Shown: positions 32,387-41,434 of the stretch, piece after piece
Layout: every line of letters begins with the position of its first letter
Numbering within the stretch: the stretch's first letter is position 1
NCBI RefSeq assembly: GCF_008806595.1
Contig: NZ_VZRB01000032.1
Location: 24,952 to 88,951 of the forward strand
Reading direction: 5' to 3'
Length of the DNA: 64,000 bases
DNA from: Streptomyces luteolifulvus
GTDB taxonomy: Bacteria; Actinomycetota; Actinomycetes; Streptomycetales; Streptomycetaceae
Translations under genes and position numbers: made by a program
The notes under the pieces: model-generated
The model's input: the letters and a program-made list of their open reading frames with translations, nothing else
The model's database searches: none
What the model was told of the DNA's origin: nothing

Positions 32387-33439
32387 GTGACCGTGCGTTC
32401 GGCATGGCTGCTGACCAACGGGCAGACCCGCGAGGACACCCGCCTTACCCCCGTCGGCACCTACGCGCCCGAGTCCGAGATGCGCACCCGCGACGGCGTG
32501 ATCGCCGGCGGGAACCCGTTCGCCGCGACCGGCGCCGGCGCAATGTCCCTACAGATCGGCGTCGGCCGCGCCCAGGTGCAGGGCACCGACGCCCAGGGTG
32601 CCTACCCGGTGACGGTCGACGCCCCCGTAACCCTCACGTTCGCCGACGGCGAGGCACAGTTCGCCCGTATCGACTCCGTCGCCCTGCGCGTGTACGACCA
32701 GCTGTTCGACCAGGAAGGCCAGAACCTCGCCGCCGTCGTGATCGTCCGCGGCACAGGATCGGCCACCCCCACCGCGCCGACCCTGCCCTCGGCCTGTCTG
32801 CGCCTGTGGGATGTCACCGTTCCCGCGGGCGCCTCGGCCGGCGTGGGCGGTATCAACTGGAACAGCGCTCTTGCCGACCGGCGCCGCTTCACCTCCGCCT
32901 ACGGCGGAATCATCCCGCGCGGGTACGGCCTCGCCTTCAACGGCGCATACGACGGCCAGTACCGCGACACCGGCACCGGATTGGAGCGCTGGAACGCCAC
33001 CGACAACGCGTGGAAGCAGTACCCCGCCACGCCCACGCGCCCCATCACGACGGAGCAGGCCGCCGACCCGCCGCTCAACCAGACCGGCGCATTCGTCGAC
33101 TTCACCGCCGCCGCGTGGCCACGCCTGACCTTCACTGTCCCGCCGTCTGGGGCGGTATTCCTCACGATCGGCGGACAGGTCTCCAACCGCACGACTGCCG
33201 CGTCTACCGCGTGGATGACGTGGCGGGCGACCGGCGCCTACACCGAAGCCCACGGCGGACGCAACGGGATCAGCGCGCAAGGTGGCCGCGTCATCGCCTC
33301 GCGCCGCGTCTACCGCTCCGGCCTCACGCCAGGTGGTCAGGTCACGCTCATACCCGGTTGGAACATCAGCAGCGGCAGCAGCGGCGGCACCGATGTGTTC
33401 GTACTCAACGGTCAAATCACCGTCGAGTTCGTGCCTTAA
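32387..33439 (+). CDS. minor tail protein
   Basis: 350 residues, beta-rich, GTG start with AAGGAG 11 nt upstream. An N-terminal domain (MTVRSAWLLTNGQTREDTRL, MSLQIGVGRAQVQGTDAQG) resembles baseplate/upper fibre attachment modules; the middle has FTSAYGGIIPRGYGLAFNG, and the C-terminus (about 245-350) looks like a beta-sandwich receptor-binding-like domain. Exact role in the tail tip is not clear. Confidence 0.72.
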   Translation: MTVRSAWLLTNGQTREDTRLTPVGTYAPESEMRTRDGVIAGGNPFAATGAGAMSLQIGVGRAQVQGTDAQGAYPVTVDAPVTLTFADGEAQFARIDSVALRVYDQLFDQEGQNLAAVVIVRGTGSATPTAPTLPSACLRLWDVTVPAGASAGVGGINWNSALADRRRFTSAYGGIIPRGYGLAFNGAYDGQYRDTGTGLERWNATDNAWKQYPATPTRPITTEQAADPPLNQTGAFVDFTAAAWPRLTFTVPPSGAVFLTIGGQVSNRTTAASTAWMTWRATGAYTEAHGGRNGISAQGGRVIASRRVYRSGLTPGGQVTLIPGWNISSGSSGGTDVFVLNGQITVEFVP

Positions 33440-33449
33440 CCGCACAGGG

Positions 33450-33665
33450 CTACGGTCCGTCTCCACCGTCAATAGCGCGGTACAGGGCAACCAGGGCAGC
33501 GCACACGCCCACGGTGCCGCCGAACGCGACTCCCGCACCACACAGGACATCGGGCCAACTTGCCCCCGCCGACCGCGCTGCCCATGCGGCAACCACCGCA
33601 ACTAGGGCAGAAAAGATCACTACCAGGCCAATCGCCAGTAACCGCAATGCCCGCGCGTTGTTCAT
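33450..33665 (-). CDS. reverse-strand two-helix membrane protein (71 aa), moron
   Basis: 71 residues with two hydrophobic helices (about 8-30, LRLLAIGLVVIFSALVAVVA, and about 42-64). It points against the tail genes, has GGAG eight nt before its ATG and a promoter candidate 48 nt upstream (33713-33742). This looks like a self-contained moron between two tail-tip genes. Holin, exclusion or stress roles are possible; none is shown. Confidence 0.7.
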   Translation of the reverse strand: MNNARALRLLAIGLVVIFSALVAVVAAWAARSAGASWPDVLCGAGVAFGGTVGVCAALVALYRAIDGGDGP

Positions 33666-33712
33666 CCTCGGCGCTCCACCGTTCTCGATTTCCGCTCCTT
33701 GATGCGCGCACG

Positions 33713-33742
33713 AACGTAAGCAAGCAACCTGGCGAAAAACAA
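33713..33742 (-). promoter_or_regulatory. promoter for the reverse moron
   Basis: On the minus strand TTGTTT (33742-33737), 18 bp, TACGTT (33718-33713), reading toward the 71-aa gene. It lies in a lower-GC gap inside the tail module. Confidence 0.5.
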
Positions 33743-33762
33743 CGACGATAAGGGCTTTTGAG

Positions 33763-34887
33763 GTGGGTCACATATCAGTGAGCAAGTTGCACAAATCGAC
33801 CCATTACCGCTTGCTGTTCTGCGATCTGCGATCAGACCAGTTGCTCGACGCTCTGCCCGTACTGGGCGTGTCCCTCGACGACTACATAGGCAAGACAGGC
33901 CGGTTGACCGGCACCGTGCCGATCCCCAACCGCGCCATTGCGGAGCGGGCCCGCCGGGCGATCGTGCCTGGCCGAACGGCCGTGTGGGTCGAGCGGGAGC
34001 GCGACATTTGGTGGGGCGGGATCCTGTGGACGCTCGCCGTCGCCTCGGACTCCCGGGGGTTCCTCGGTGCGCAGATTCAGGCCGGCGGGTGGGAGTCCTA
34101 CCTGTACCGGCGCCTGTTGCTTGACACCCAAGTCGCCGAGCAGGTCGACCAGTTCGACATAGCGCGCGGCCTGGTCGACTACGTGCAGAACACCGCCGGC
34201 GGGAACATCGGCATCACGTACGACGGCGCCGTATCCGGCGTTGCCCGTGACCGTACGTTCCTGCGCTACGACCTGCACAGCATCGGCGACCTGCTCGACG
34301 ACCTCGCCGCCGTCGAGGACGGGTTCGAGTGGCGCATCGCGTCGTTCCGCGACAGCGACGGCCGTCGCGTCAAGCGCTTGCAGCTGGGACACCCCGTCAT
34401 CCGCGCCGGCGCGTCCGACATCGTCCTCGACCACCCCGGACCGGTCCTGTCCTACACGTGGCCCACCGACGGCACGATCAAGGCGAACGTGTGGCAGTCC
34501 CGCGGCGCGTCCATCAACACCAACCAGGCCGCCGACTCCTACCCGCTCACCTCGCCCGTACTGGTCGACGACGCCGATATCGCCGCCGGCTGGCCGCGCC
34601 TCGACGGCTCCAGCGATCACACCACCGTTGAGCGACAGGCCACCCTCGACGCCCACGCCCGCGCCGACTGGAGCGCCGCCCGCACCCCCGTGCAGATACC
34701 CGAGGTCGAGGTCTTGCTCGGCGGCACCATCACGCCCGCCCTGCTCGGCGCCACGGTCCGGCTCCGCATCCGCGACCTGTGGCACCCGACCACGCTCGAT
34801 GCCCGGTACCGCGTCGTCGGCCTGTCCATCACCCCGCCCGAGCGAGGCCGCCCCGAGACGGCCCGCCTGTACCTGGAGGTTCCCTGA
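33763..34887 (+). CDS. tail protein, ReqiPepy6 Gp37-like
   Basis: 374 residues. The pattern LLFCDLRSDQLLDALPVLGV, RLTGTVPIPNRAIAERARRA and VWVERERDIWWGGILWTLAV matches the siphovirus ReqiPepy6 Gp37-like tail family, a tail-tip hub component. The start is uncertain: GTG 33763 or GTG 33778; the upstream region is moron DNA, so the native ribosome site may have been altered. It ends two nt before the next gene. Confidence 0.8.
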   Translation: MGHISVSKLHKSTHYRLLFCDLRSDQLLDALPVLGVSLDDYIGKTGRLTGTVPIPNRAIAERARRAIVPGRTAVWVERERDIWWGGILWTLAVASDSRGFLGAQIQAGGWESYLYRRLLLDTQVAEQVDQFDIARGLVDYVQNTAGGNIGITYDGAVSGVARDRTFLRYDLHSIGDLLDDLAAVEDGFEWRIASFRDSDGRRVKRLQLGHPVIRAGASDIVLDHPGPVLSYTWPTDGTIKANVWQSRGASINTNQAADSYPLTSPVLVDDADIAAGWPRLDGSSDHTTVERQATLDAHARADWSAARTPVQIPEVEVLLGGTITPALLGATVRLRIRDLWHPTTLDARYRVVGLSITPPERGRPETARLYLEVP

Positions 34888-34889
34888 CC

Positions 34890-35615
34890 GTGCCGTACGT
34901 CCCGCAAGACGTGTTGGACCGGATCGCCGCCCTCGAACGCGAGGTACGACAGCTGCGAGGCCGCGCGCAGATGCGCCCCGCCCTCAACCAGGTGTTGAAC
35001 GGCGACGTGGTGATCGGCGAGGGCGGACAGCTGATCGCCAAGACCCCCGGCGGCATACGGACGTTCGTCGTCGGCCAGACACCCGAAGGCGACTGGGGCG
35101 TCGGCCTCGGCCGCGAGCAGGGCACCGCCGCCCTGACCGTGGGCGACGACGTACTCACCAACGCGCAAATGATCCGCACGTGGTCGCGTAGCGGCGAGGT
35201 CATCGTCATGGACGACGCATGGGCCGACGGATTCCTCGGCCGTCCCTCCATGCCCATTCCCATGCAGCCCACATCCGGGCGCGAGACCAGCAACACCGAC
35301 ACCACCACGGCATGGACCGGCGCAACACGGCTGATGAACCCCGTTCTGTACGCCGCGTTCGAGACGTTCACCCCGACCGGCACCACCGCCGACGTGTCGT
35401 TCGACGACGGCCTCGGCGAGATCGATTCATGGGTCGCCAACACCTCGAACGGCTGGACGTACCACGAGATCACCAAGCCCGTCCGGCAGAACTTCATGGA
35501 CCACTGCAACTACCGGTTGAAGCACTCCGTACGGACCGGCACCGGCTCGATCCGTACCAACTGCCTCGGTGTCTACACCCGGAACAGCTTCAACGCCTCG
35601 GAGGCCCCCCAGTGA
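34890..35615 (+). CDS. minor tail protein with coiled-coil start
   Basis: 241 residues. A short N-terminal coiled coil (DVLDRIAALEREVRQLRGRA) for trimerisation, then a beta-rich region (GDVVIGEGGQLIAKTPGG) and a globular C-terminus (YAAFETFTPTGTTADVSFD). GTG start two nt after the previous stop. Likely a trimeric tail-tip or fibre-network protein. Confidence 0.75.
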   Translation: MPYVPQDVLDRIAALEREVRQLRGRAQMRPALNQVLNGDVVIGEGGQLIAKTPGGIRTFVVGQTPEGDWGVGLGREQGTAALTVGDDVLTNAQMIRTWSRSGEVIVMDDAWADGFLGRPSMPIPMQPTSGRETSNTDTTTAWTGATRLMNPVLYAAFETFTPTGTTADVSFDDGLGEIDSWVANTSNGWTYHEITKPVRQNFMDHCNYRLKHSVRTGTGSIRTNCLGVYTRNSFNASEAPQ

Positions 35616-35773
35616 CCACGCCCGCCCCCGCCCCCGATCCGGAAAACGGCGGCACCCTGCCCGCCCCCGGCAACGACCCCCACACCCCCGCACCGCTTAC
35701 GGAGGAAAGCACCGATGCCGCTCCCCGAGGGGATACCGACCGTCCGAGTGACAGGCCGGTTCCTGACACCTGA
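35612..35773 (+). CDS. small Pro-rich protein (53 aa)
   Basis: GTG overlaps the previous stop (GTGA). 53 residues rich in Pro, Asp and Thr, probably disordered. It overlaps the fibre gene start by 59 bp. It may be a linker protein or exist mainly to couple translation of the fibre gene. Confidence 0.55.
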   Translation: MTTPAPAPDPENGGTLPAPGNDPHTPAPLTEESTDAAPRGDTDRPSDRPVPDT

Positions 35774-37310
35774 CGGACAACCCCTTACGGGACAGGTCGT
35801 GTGGAGGACGCCGGCCCTGATCACCTTCGGTGCGTACGACGTGATCCTCGGCGGACCGGTTACCGCGCCGCTCGACGCCACGGGCGCATTCGCCGTCGAA
35901 CTACCGGCCACCGACGCCCCCGGCATGAACCCTGCCGGCTGGTCGTACACCGTCGCCGAACAGCTCGCCGGCGTCGCGATGAACCGCGTCTATCAGGTCC
36001 TCTTGCCCGCCGAGGCACCCGAGGTCGACCTCGCCGACATCTCGCCGACCAACCCGACGACCCCGAACTACATCGCCGTACGCGGCGACAGCGCGTACGA
36101 GGTCGCCGTCGAGAACGGGTTCGCCGGGACCGTCGCCCAGTGGCTCGCATCCCTGGTCGGCCCCCAGGGAGTCAAGGGCGACATCGGAGCGACCGGCCCC
36201 CAGGGAGCGACCGGCCCGCAGGGACCACAGGGCACCCAGGGACCGGCAGGCGCACCGGGCGTCGTCCAGTCGGTCAACGGCAAGTCCGCCGCCGCGGTCA
36301 CCCTCGCCGCCGCCGACGTCGGCGCCATCCCCTCGACCGCAGCCGGCACCGCGAACGGCGTCGCCCAGCTGGGCGCCGACGGGAAGGTACCTGCCGCGCA
36401 GCTACCGACCGGCAGCGGCGGGGGCGTGCAGTCCGTCAACGGCGTCACGCCGGACGGATCTGGAAACGTGGTGCTCACCGCCGCCAACTTGGGAGCCGTC
36501 GCCACCGCCGACAAGGGCGCCGCGAACGGTGTCGCCACGCTCGGCGCCGACGGCATCCTCACCGGCGCGCAGCGCCCCACCTACACCGCGGCAGACGTGG
36601 GCGCCGAGGCCGCCGGTACGGCCGTCACCCTCAGCACCACGCAGACGATCAGCGGAACGAAGACGTTCAGCGCCGTACCGTCGAGCAGCGCGGCACCGAC
36701 CACCGCGAACCACCTCGCGCGCAAGTCGTACGTTGACGCCGCAGCGTTCGCCGGCGAGTGGTCGCCCGCCGACCACGGCCTCGCCTGCTGGGCGTTCGAC
36801 CCCGCTCTCGCCGTGTCGACCGGCCTGTACCCAGGGTCGGGCCCGATCCGGGTAACGGCCGTCATCCTCCGCGCCGCCGCCACAATCAACCGCATCGTGT
36901 GGTTCGCGACCGGCTACGCCGGAGGACTGCAAACCGGATCGTGGGCCGCCCTCTACAACAGCAGCGGGACCAGGGTCGCGGCGACCGGCGACATGTCGAC
37001 GGCCACGTACGAGCCCGCCGAGGAGCACGACGCCGGGGGCGGAACGATATCGAGCCCCCTCACGGCCGCCTACTCGGCAGCAGCCAGCATCTATTACGTG
37101 GCGTGGCGCATGGTCTACAACACCACGACCGGCGACGGCCCAATGATGCTCGCCGCCGAGTCCGGAGCCGGCGCCCCGCCGAACCAGTTCGGTTACACCC
37201 TGGTCCGCCGGTTCGGCGTGTACGCCACGGGCGCCGCCTCGGCCCCCGCCTCGATCACCCTGTCGAGCATGGAGAACGGCGCAAACCGCTTTTGGGCCGC
37301 CCTCGCGTAG
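35715..37310 (+). CDS. tail fibre with collagen-like repeats
   Basis: 531 residues. N-terminal beta domain (PTVRVTGRFLTPDGQPLTGQ), a helix, then a collagen-like Gly-X-Y stretch (about 150-182, GPQGVKGDIGATGPQGATGP), repeated fibre modules (VQSVNG appears twice, each followed by an ADVGA/ANLGA-type segment) and a C-terminal receptor-binding-like domain (about 355-531). This is the standard actinophage fibre plan for host adsorption. ATG with GGAGG nine nt upstream. A T-tailed terminator follows. Confidence 0.9.
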   Translation: MPLPEGIPTVRVTGRFLTPDGQPLTGQVVWRTPALITFGAYDVILGGPVTAPLDATGAFAVELPATDAPGMNPAGWSYTVAEQLAGVAMNRVYQVLLPAEAPEVDLADISPTNPTTPNYIAVRGDSAYEVAVENGFAGTVAQWLASLVGPQGVKGDIGATGPQGATGPQGPQGTQGPAGAPGVVQSVNGKSAAAVTLAAADVGAIPSTAAGTANGVAQLGADGKVPAAQLPTGSGGGVQSVNGVTPDGSGNVVLTAANLGAVATADKGAANGVATLGADGILTGAQRPTYTAADVGAEAAGTAVTLSTTQTISGTKTFSAVPSSSAAPTTANHLARKSYVDAAAFAGEWSPADHGLACWAFDPALAVSTGLYPGSGPIRVTAVILRAAATINRIVWFATGYAGGLQTGSWAALYNSSGTRVAATGDMSTATYEPAEEHDAGGGTISSPLTAAYSAAASIYYVAWRMVYNTTTGDGPMMLAAESGAGAPPNQFGYTLVRRFGVYATGAASAPASITLSSMENGANRFWAALA

Positions 37311-37335
37311 ACCACGCCGCCCCCTTCCCTCCCGT

Positions 37336-37366
37336 ACGCCCCGGCACCGCGCCGAGGGCGTTTTTT
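37336..37366 (+). terminator. T-tailed terminator after tail fibre
   Basis: ACGCCC (37336-37341) and GGGCGT (37356-37361) with an inner CGGC/GCCG stem and a run of six T. It separates tail and lysis genes. Confidence 0.8.
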
Positions 37367-37386
37367 CATGTCTGGAGACAATCCGT

Positions 37387-38340
37387 ATGTCATCCCCCCT
37401 GTCCGCAACCACGTTCCGCGACGCCATCAAGGGCGAGGGCGTGCGCGTCGTCGAGGTCGGTTCGTGGCGCACCCACAACCGCAACCACAAGGGCCCATGG
37501 GGGCCCATGCGCGGCGTGATGATCCACCACACCGTCACGTCGGGCACCGAGCACAGCGTCGCCATATGCCGCGACGGGTACAGCACCCTCCCCGGCCCGC
37601 TGTGCCATGGCGTGATTGACAAGGCCGGCACTGTCCATCTGATCGGCTACGGCCGCGCCAACCACGCCGGAAGCGGCGACGACGACGTACTCGACGCCGT
37701 CACCGCCGAGCGGTCCCCGCTCCCCAGCGACAACGAGGCCAACACCGACGGAAACCGCTACTTCTACGGGTTCGAGTGCGTCAACCTCGGCGACAACGTC
37801 GACCCGTGGCCCGCGGTACAGGTCGAGGCCATCGCGCGCGCCGCCGCCGGCATCTGCCGAAAGCACGGATGGGGCGCCGAATCCGTGATCGGCCACCACG
37901 AGTGGCAGCCCGGCAAGGTCGACCCCCGCGGGCCGATCGGCAAGAAGGGCGGGCCCGCCCTCACCATGGACAAGATCAGGGCGCGTGTCGACCACCTGCT
38001 CGACGACGACACCGCGCCGGCCCCCACCAAGCCGGCGCCGAGCAAGCCCTCGGCGAAGGTCGTCGACCTGTCCCAGCTGATCGCCGCCGCCAGGACGGAC
38101 CCCGCCAAGGCCGGTATCCCCGTGTCGTACGCCGGCGCCCGGATCGTCGAGGACGCCCTCGCCGCCGAGGGACTGCTCGACCGGAAGTACGTCGACGGCC
38201 ATTTCGGCTCGACGACCGTCGCGGCATACCGCCGTTGGCAGCAGCGATGCGGCTACAGCGGCGCCGCCGCCGACGGCATCCCCGGCCGCGACTCCCTCGC
38301 CGCCCTCGGCCGGAAGTACGGGTTCACCGTCACCGCGTGA
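37387..38340 (+). CDS. endolysin: N-acetylmuramoyl-L-alanine amidase with peptidoglycan-binding domain
   Basis: 317 residues. Amidase_2 fold with zinc ligands in MIHHTV (His47/48) and the GHHEWQPGKVDP motif near 167-180; a Pro/Lys linker (about 205-220) leads to a C-terminal peptidoglycan-binding domain (about 255-312, HFGSTTVAAYRRWQQRCGY, DGIPGRDSLAALGRKYG). It cuts the glycan-peptide amide bond at the end of infection. No signal peptide, so release depends on the holin genes that follow. ATG with GGAGA nine nt upstream. Confidence 0.92.
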   Translation: MSSPLSATTFRDAIKGEGVRVVEVGSWRTHNRNHKGPWGPMRGVMIHHTVTSGTEHSVAICRDGYSTLPGPLCHGVIDKAGTVHLIGYGRANHAGSGDDDVLDAVTAERSPLPSDNEANTDGNRYFYGFECVNLGDNVDPWPAVQVEAIARAAAGICRKHGWGAESVIGHHEWQPGKVDPRGPIGKKGGPALTMDKIRARVDHLLDDDTAPAPTKPAPSKPSAKVVDLSQLIAAARTDPAKAGIPVSYAGARIVEDALAAEGLLDRKYVDGHFGSTTVAAYRRWQQRCGYSGAAADGIPGRDSLAALGRKYGFTVTA

Positions 38341-38358
38341 CCCCGCCGCCCCATCCTC

Positions 38359-38392
38359 GCCCGCCCGTCAGCCACCGCGCCGCCGGGCGGGC
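38359..38392. terminator. hairpin between endolysin and holin genes
   Basis: GCCCGCCC (38359-38366) and GGGCGGGC (38385-38392). It may lower holin expression relative to endolysin. Confidence 0.45.
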
Positions 38393-38419
38393 CCTCACCG
38401 AACAGGAGCACACCCCACC

Positions 38420-38656
38420 ATGAACCCCGCCAACAAGCGCACCGTTCGCACCGTCCTTCAGGGCGTCGTCATGTTCGCCGTCGCCCTCCCCGCCATCGTG
38501 ACCGCGTCCGGCATCCCCGAGTCGCTTCCGTGGGTCGCCGGCGCCCTCGCCGTCGCCGGCGGCCTCGCGCGCGTCATGGCCCTGCCCGCCGTCGAGCAGC
38601 TGCTCGACCGTGTCGGCCTCGGCCTGGTCGACGACGACCAGGGCGGTAGCGCGTGA
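38420..38656 (+). CDS. holin
   Basis: 78 residues with two hydrophobic helices (about 10-30, RTVLQGVVMFAVALPAIVTA, and 36-54, LPWVAGALAVAGGLARVMAL) and a short acidic tail, the size and topology of actinophage holins. ATG with AGGAG 13 nt upstream. Its stop overlaps the next GTG, so two membrane proteins are made together. Confidence 0.85.
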   Translation: MNPANKRTVRTVLQGVVMFAVALPAIVTASGIPESLPWVAGALAVAGGLARVMALPAVEQLLDRVGLGLVDDDQGGSA

Positions 38657-38913
38657 CTTCACCGCCCCCGCCCGAGTCGGTCGCCGTTGAACTGGAGAAA
38701 CTACGCGGCACCATGGCCGAGGGGTTCGCCCGTGTCGACGGATCGCTCGCCCTGCTCGTTCAGCGGGGCGACCAGACCGACCGGCAGCTCGCCGACCACG
38801 ACCAGCGGCTCGACGCCCTCGAACGCGGCCGGTGGCCCCTGCCATCCGTCGCCGCCCTAGTCGGCACCCTCGGCCTCGCTATATCCCTGTGGCAGTTCGC
38901 CGCCACGCGATAG
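38653..38913 (+). CDS. second lysis-module membrane protein (coiled coil plus C-terminal helix)
   Basis: 86 residues: a coiled coil (about 8-58, VAVELEKLRGTMAEGFARVD, HDQRLDALER) and one C-terminal transmembrane helix (about 64-82, PSVAALVGTLGLAISLWQF). GTGA overlap with the holin. Proteins with this plan commonly follow actinophage holins and may tune hole timing or act as an antiholin. Confidence 0.8.
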   Translation: MTSPPPPESVAVELEKLRGTMAEGFARVDGSLALLVQRGDQTDRQLADHDQRLDALERGRWPLPSVAALVGTLGLAISLWQFAATR

Positions 38914-38921
38914 AACAACGC

Positions 38922-38953
38922 CCCCCGTACGGCCGATCATGGCCGTACGGGGG
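38922..38953 (+). terminator. 13-bp hairpin terminator after lysis genes
   Basis: CCCCCGTACGGCC (38922-38934) and GGCCGTACGGGGG (38941-38953), loop GATCAT, followed by CGCTTCTT. It ends the late operon and isolates the accessory genes. Confidence 0.8.
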
Positions 38954-39042
38954 CGCTTCTTCCGTTCCACCGTCGCGCACGACACCCGCCGCGAGTCATG
39001 GGTACCGTTCTGGAGAGAGCCCGAACGGATGGAGCCCCGCGC

Positions 39043-40272
39043 ATGCTGGAAGAAGCCGAGGAGATCGGCCGCCGTATTCGCCGCGCGCGTCTGCGCCTTG
39101 GCATGCCACAGGCAGACCTCGCCGTCGCCCTGGGAAAGTCCCAGGGGTGGGTGTCGAAGATGGAACGCGGACAAATCGAGATAGACCGTGTTGGCCTACT
39201 CAATGCCATCGCGGCCGAGCTGCACGTACACCCCAACGACCTGATCGGACGCCCGTACACGAGCAGCCCCGCCGACAATCAGTGGCAGGTCGCCGCCGGG
39301 TCCATCCTGCGCGAACTGCGCCGCTACGACCTCACACCCACGTTCGACGGCACCCCCCGGCCGTCCAGCGAGCTGTGGCGCGATATGACCAGGCTGCACC
39401 GTCTACGGGACGCTGCGGCAAACGTCGCCATCCTGGGCGTGCTGCCCGACATGCTGCGCGAGGCCCGCGCCCTCGCCGAAGTCGCCACGGGCCATGAGCG
39501 CGAAGAGGCATACGCCGTATACGCCGTCGCCTGCAAGTTCGCCCACACAGCTGCGCATGCCCTCGGACACGCCGAACTGATCACCATGGCCGCCGAGCGC
39601 GCGGCATGGTCCGCCCGGTTGTCCGGCGACCCCATCATGCCCGCGCTTGCCGACTGGATGCGTGTCTGGGACATGTGGACAACCGCGGATTGGGACGATT
39701 CCCTGTACCTGTCCGACAAGGCCCTCGGTGCCATTCAGGACGATTACGACCACGGCGACCCACTCGCCGTCCGCATGTGGGGATCCCTCCAACTGCGCGC
39801 CGCCGTATCGGCCGCCCGAGCGGGCCGGCCGTCCGAATCCGAGGACCGAATCGCACACGCTCGCGCCGCCGCTGACCGTATGAACGGGCGTCAAGGGCCG
39901 CCCATCTACGATCGGCACTCCGTGACGTTCTCGCCCGGCAACGTCCAGATTCACGCGATCAGCGTCGCGCTGGAGACCGGCGACCAAACGCGGGCCCTCT
40001 CCATCAACCGCCGCACCAGCCCTGACCTAGTCGCTGCGCTGCCCAACTCCCGCCGCGGGCACCACCACATGGACCTCGCCCGCGCATGGCTGTGGGACGG
40101 CAACCGCGACAAGGCACTGTCCGAACTGGAGACGGCCGAACACATCGCCCCCCAGCTGGTTCGCAACCATCCGATCGCCCGCTCGACGCTGCGCAGCATT
40201 GTCTACAACGAGCGTGCGACCACCCGCGAGAAGCTGCGCCGCATGTCAAACCGCTTCCACCTCGACGGATGA
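39043..40272 (+). CDS. XRE-family regulator with TPR-like C-terminus
   Basis: 409 residues. HTH at about 7-55 (IGRRIRRARLRLGMPQADLA, SQGWVSKMERGQIEI), then an all-helical region of ~340 residues with TPR-like repeats (ADWDDSLYLSDKALGAIQDD, RDKALSELETAEHIAPQLV). This is a common Streptomyces regulator type that senses peptides or partners through the repeats. I prefer the ATG at 39043, which has GGAG eight nt upstream, over the one at 38998. It opens a five-gene accessory operon isolated by terminators on both sides. Confidence 0.8.
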   Translation: MLEEAEEIGRRIRRARLRLGMPQADLAVALGKSQGWVSKMERGQIEIDRVGLLNAIAAELHVHPNDLIGRPYTSSPADNQWQVAAGSILRELRRYDLTPTFDGTPRPSSELWRDMTRLHRLRDAAANVAILGVLPDMLREARALAEVATGHEREEAYAVYAVACKFAHTAAHALGHAELITMAAERAAWSARLSGDPIMPALADWMRVWDMWTTADWDDSLYLSDKALGAIQDDYDHGDPLAVRMWGSLQLRAAVSAARAGRPSESEDRIAHARAAADRMNGRQGPPIYDRHSVTFSPGNVQIHAISVALETGDQTRALSINRRTSPDLVAALPNSRRGHHHMDLARAWLWDGNRDKALSELETAEHIAPQLVRNHPIARSTLRSIVYNERATTREKLRRMSNRFHLDG

Positions 40273-40328
40273 GGGTCGTATTCCTCTGATTCATATTGGC
40301 CCCCTGACGCTCTTTTAGCTTCAGGAGC

Positions 40329-40769
40329 ATGAGTCGACGAGGAACCCCCCATCTGCCCTCGCAAGGCGGCGAGTTAGGTACCTCCGCGCCCTTCTACCCC
40401 CGACTCGGCGACCTCGCTCGGGACACGTCGAGGGACGGGGAAATCGGCGTCGTCATCGCGCTGCCGGGCGAGGGAAGGAACACCTACCACCTGTGCCCGC
40501 CCGGCGGCGGCGACAAGTGGTCGGCGCCCAACGACGGCAACACCTTGCGGCCCGTACAACCCCAGGTCACGCACGTCACGCCTCTAAAGCGCGACGTGAC
40601 GTACGACGCCCGCGCCCAACACGGCGGCCTGCCGATCACCGTCCACTACGACGACGGCGGCACCGCCGAGTCCCTGCTCGTCCTCGATCCGTCCCAACTG
40701 GAGCTGTATCACTACCAGGTTGGACGCATCCTCGCGCTGCGCGACAAGGACCTCGGGGGCCTGCTGTGA
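40329..40769 (+). CDS. accessory protein of unknown function (146 aa)
   Basis: Unrecognised soluble protein. Visible segments: RLGDLARDTSRDGEIGVVIA and ITVHYDDGGTAESLLVLDPS, suggesting a small beta-rich fold. ATG near a CAGGAG site (AGGAGCATG). The stop overlaps the next GTG, tying it to the 171-aa gene. Part of the post-lysis operon. Confidence 0.65.
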   Translation: MSRRGTPHLPSQGGELGTSAPFYPRLGDLARDTSRDGEIGVVIALPGEGRNTYHLCPPGGGDKWSAPNDGNTLRPVQPQVTHVTPLKRDVTYDARAQHGGLPITVHYDDGGTAESLLVLDPSQLELYHYQVGRILALRDKDLGGLL

Positions 40770-41281
40770 GCGGGCGCCACGCCGCAGGCCGCAAGCCCCG
40801 GCCGTTACGCGCGTCCTCTTACGCCCCGACCGGGCCCCGCCTTGTCGGCTACCGGTGCGAAGCACTCGCAACCCCTCTTGAAGGCAAGCGCGCGGTCGTT
40901 ATCGCCGCTCACAACGCCCGCTCACCACGCCTCGCCGCGCGATGGCTGCAAGGGCAGGCCGAACACCTCGCCCGGCACCTCGACCCAGACCCCTTCGCCG
41001 CGTGGCTGCACACCGCCCCTCTGGTCATCTCGGGTGACACACACGCCGCCGACGTCCTGCGGACATGGGTCCGTGACCCCGACAAGTACGCGGACGCCAT
41101 GCAGAAACTCGCCGCGCGCATCTCGTACAACCTCACCGTCACAGACAGCGATGCGCGGTACTCCCTGATTGCGGCCCCCGTACCCGTACGACGCCCCCCA
41201 CAGTTCCCGCCCCCCGCCGGGTGTCTCCCCTCCCCGGCGGGGGCCGGGTGCCAGCCCGCGGCTGCATACGCCGCGCTGTAG
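40766..41281 (+). CDS. accessory protein of unknown function (171 aa)
   Basis: Unrecognised, mostly helical (ARWLQGQAEHLARHLDPDPF, DPDKYADAMQKLAARISYNL). GTG start overlaps the previous stop. A perfect 10-bp hairpin (CCCCCGCCGG 41211-41220 / CCGGCGGGGG 41234-41243) lies inside the last codons, which encode a Pro-rich tail; transcription may be damped there before the next gene. Confidence 0.65.
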   Translation: MSGRHAAGRKPRPLRASSYAPTGPRLVGYRCEALATPLEGKRAVVIAAHNARSPRLAARWLQGQAEHLARHLDPDPFAAWLHTAPLVISGDTHAADVLRTWVRDPDKYADAMQKLAARISYNLTVTDSDARYSLIAAPVPVRRPPQFPPPAGCLPSPAGAGCQPAAAYAAL

Positions 41282-41434
41282 ATCACCGCCCTGCGCGGAA
41301 AACAGGCTCCCCGCCCGTCCGGACGTTTTCCGGGCAGGCCGGGACTCCACCGCGGCCGAGGTCGCCAACAGGAGGCCCGCCGCGGTGCGCACCACCACGT
41401 CCGAAGCACCGTCCAACACAAGGAGGCACGGAAC

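Noticed and set aside
35715..37310. CRISPR-like repeat array in the fibre gene
   Set aside because: The repeats are Gly-X-Y collagen codons and fibre modules in one reading frame, not spaced direct repeats. No CRISPR array was seen in the window.
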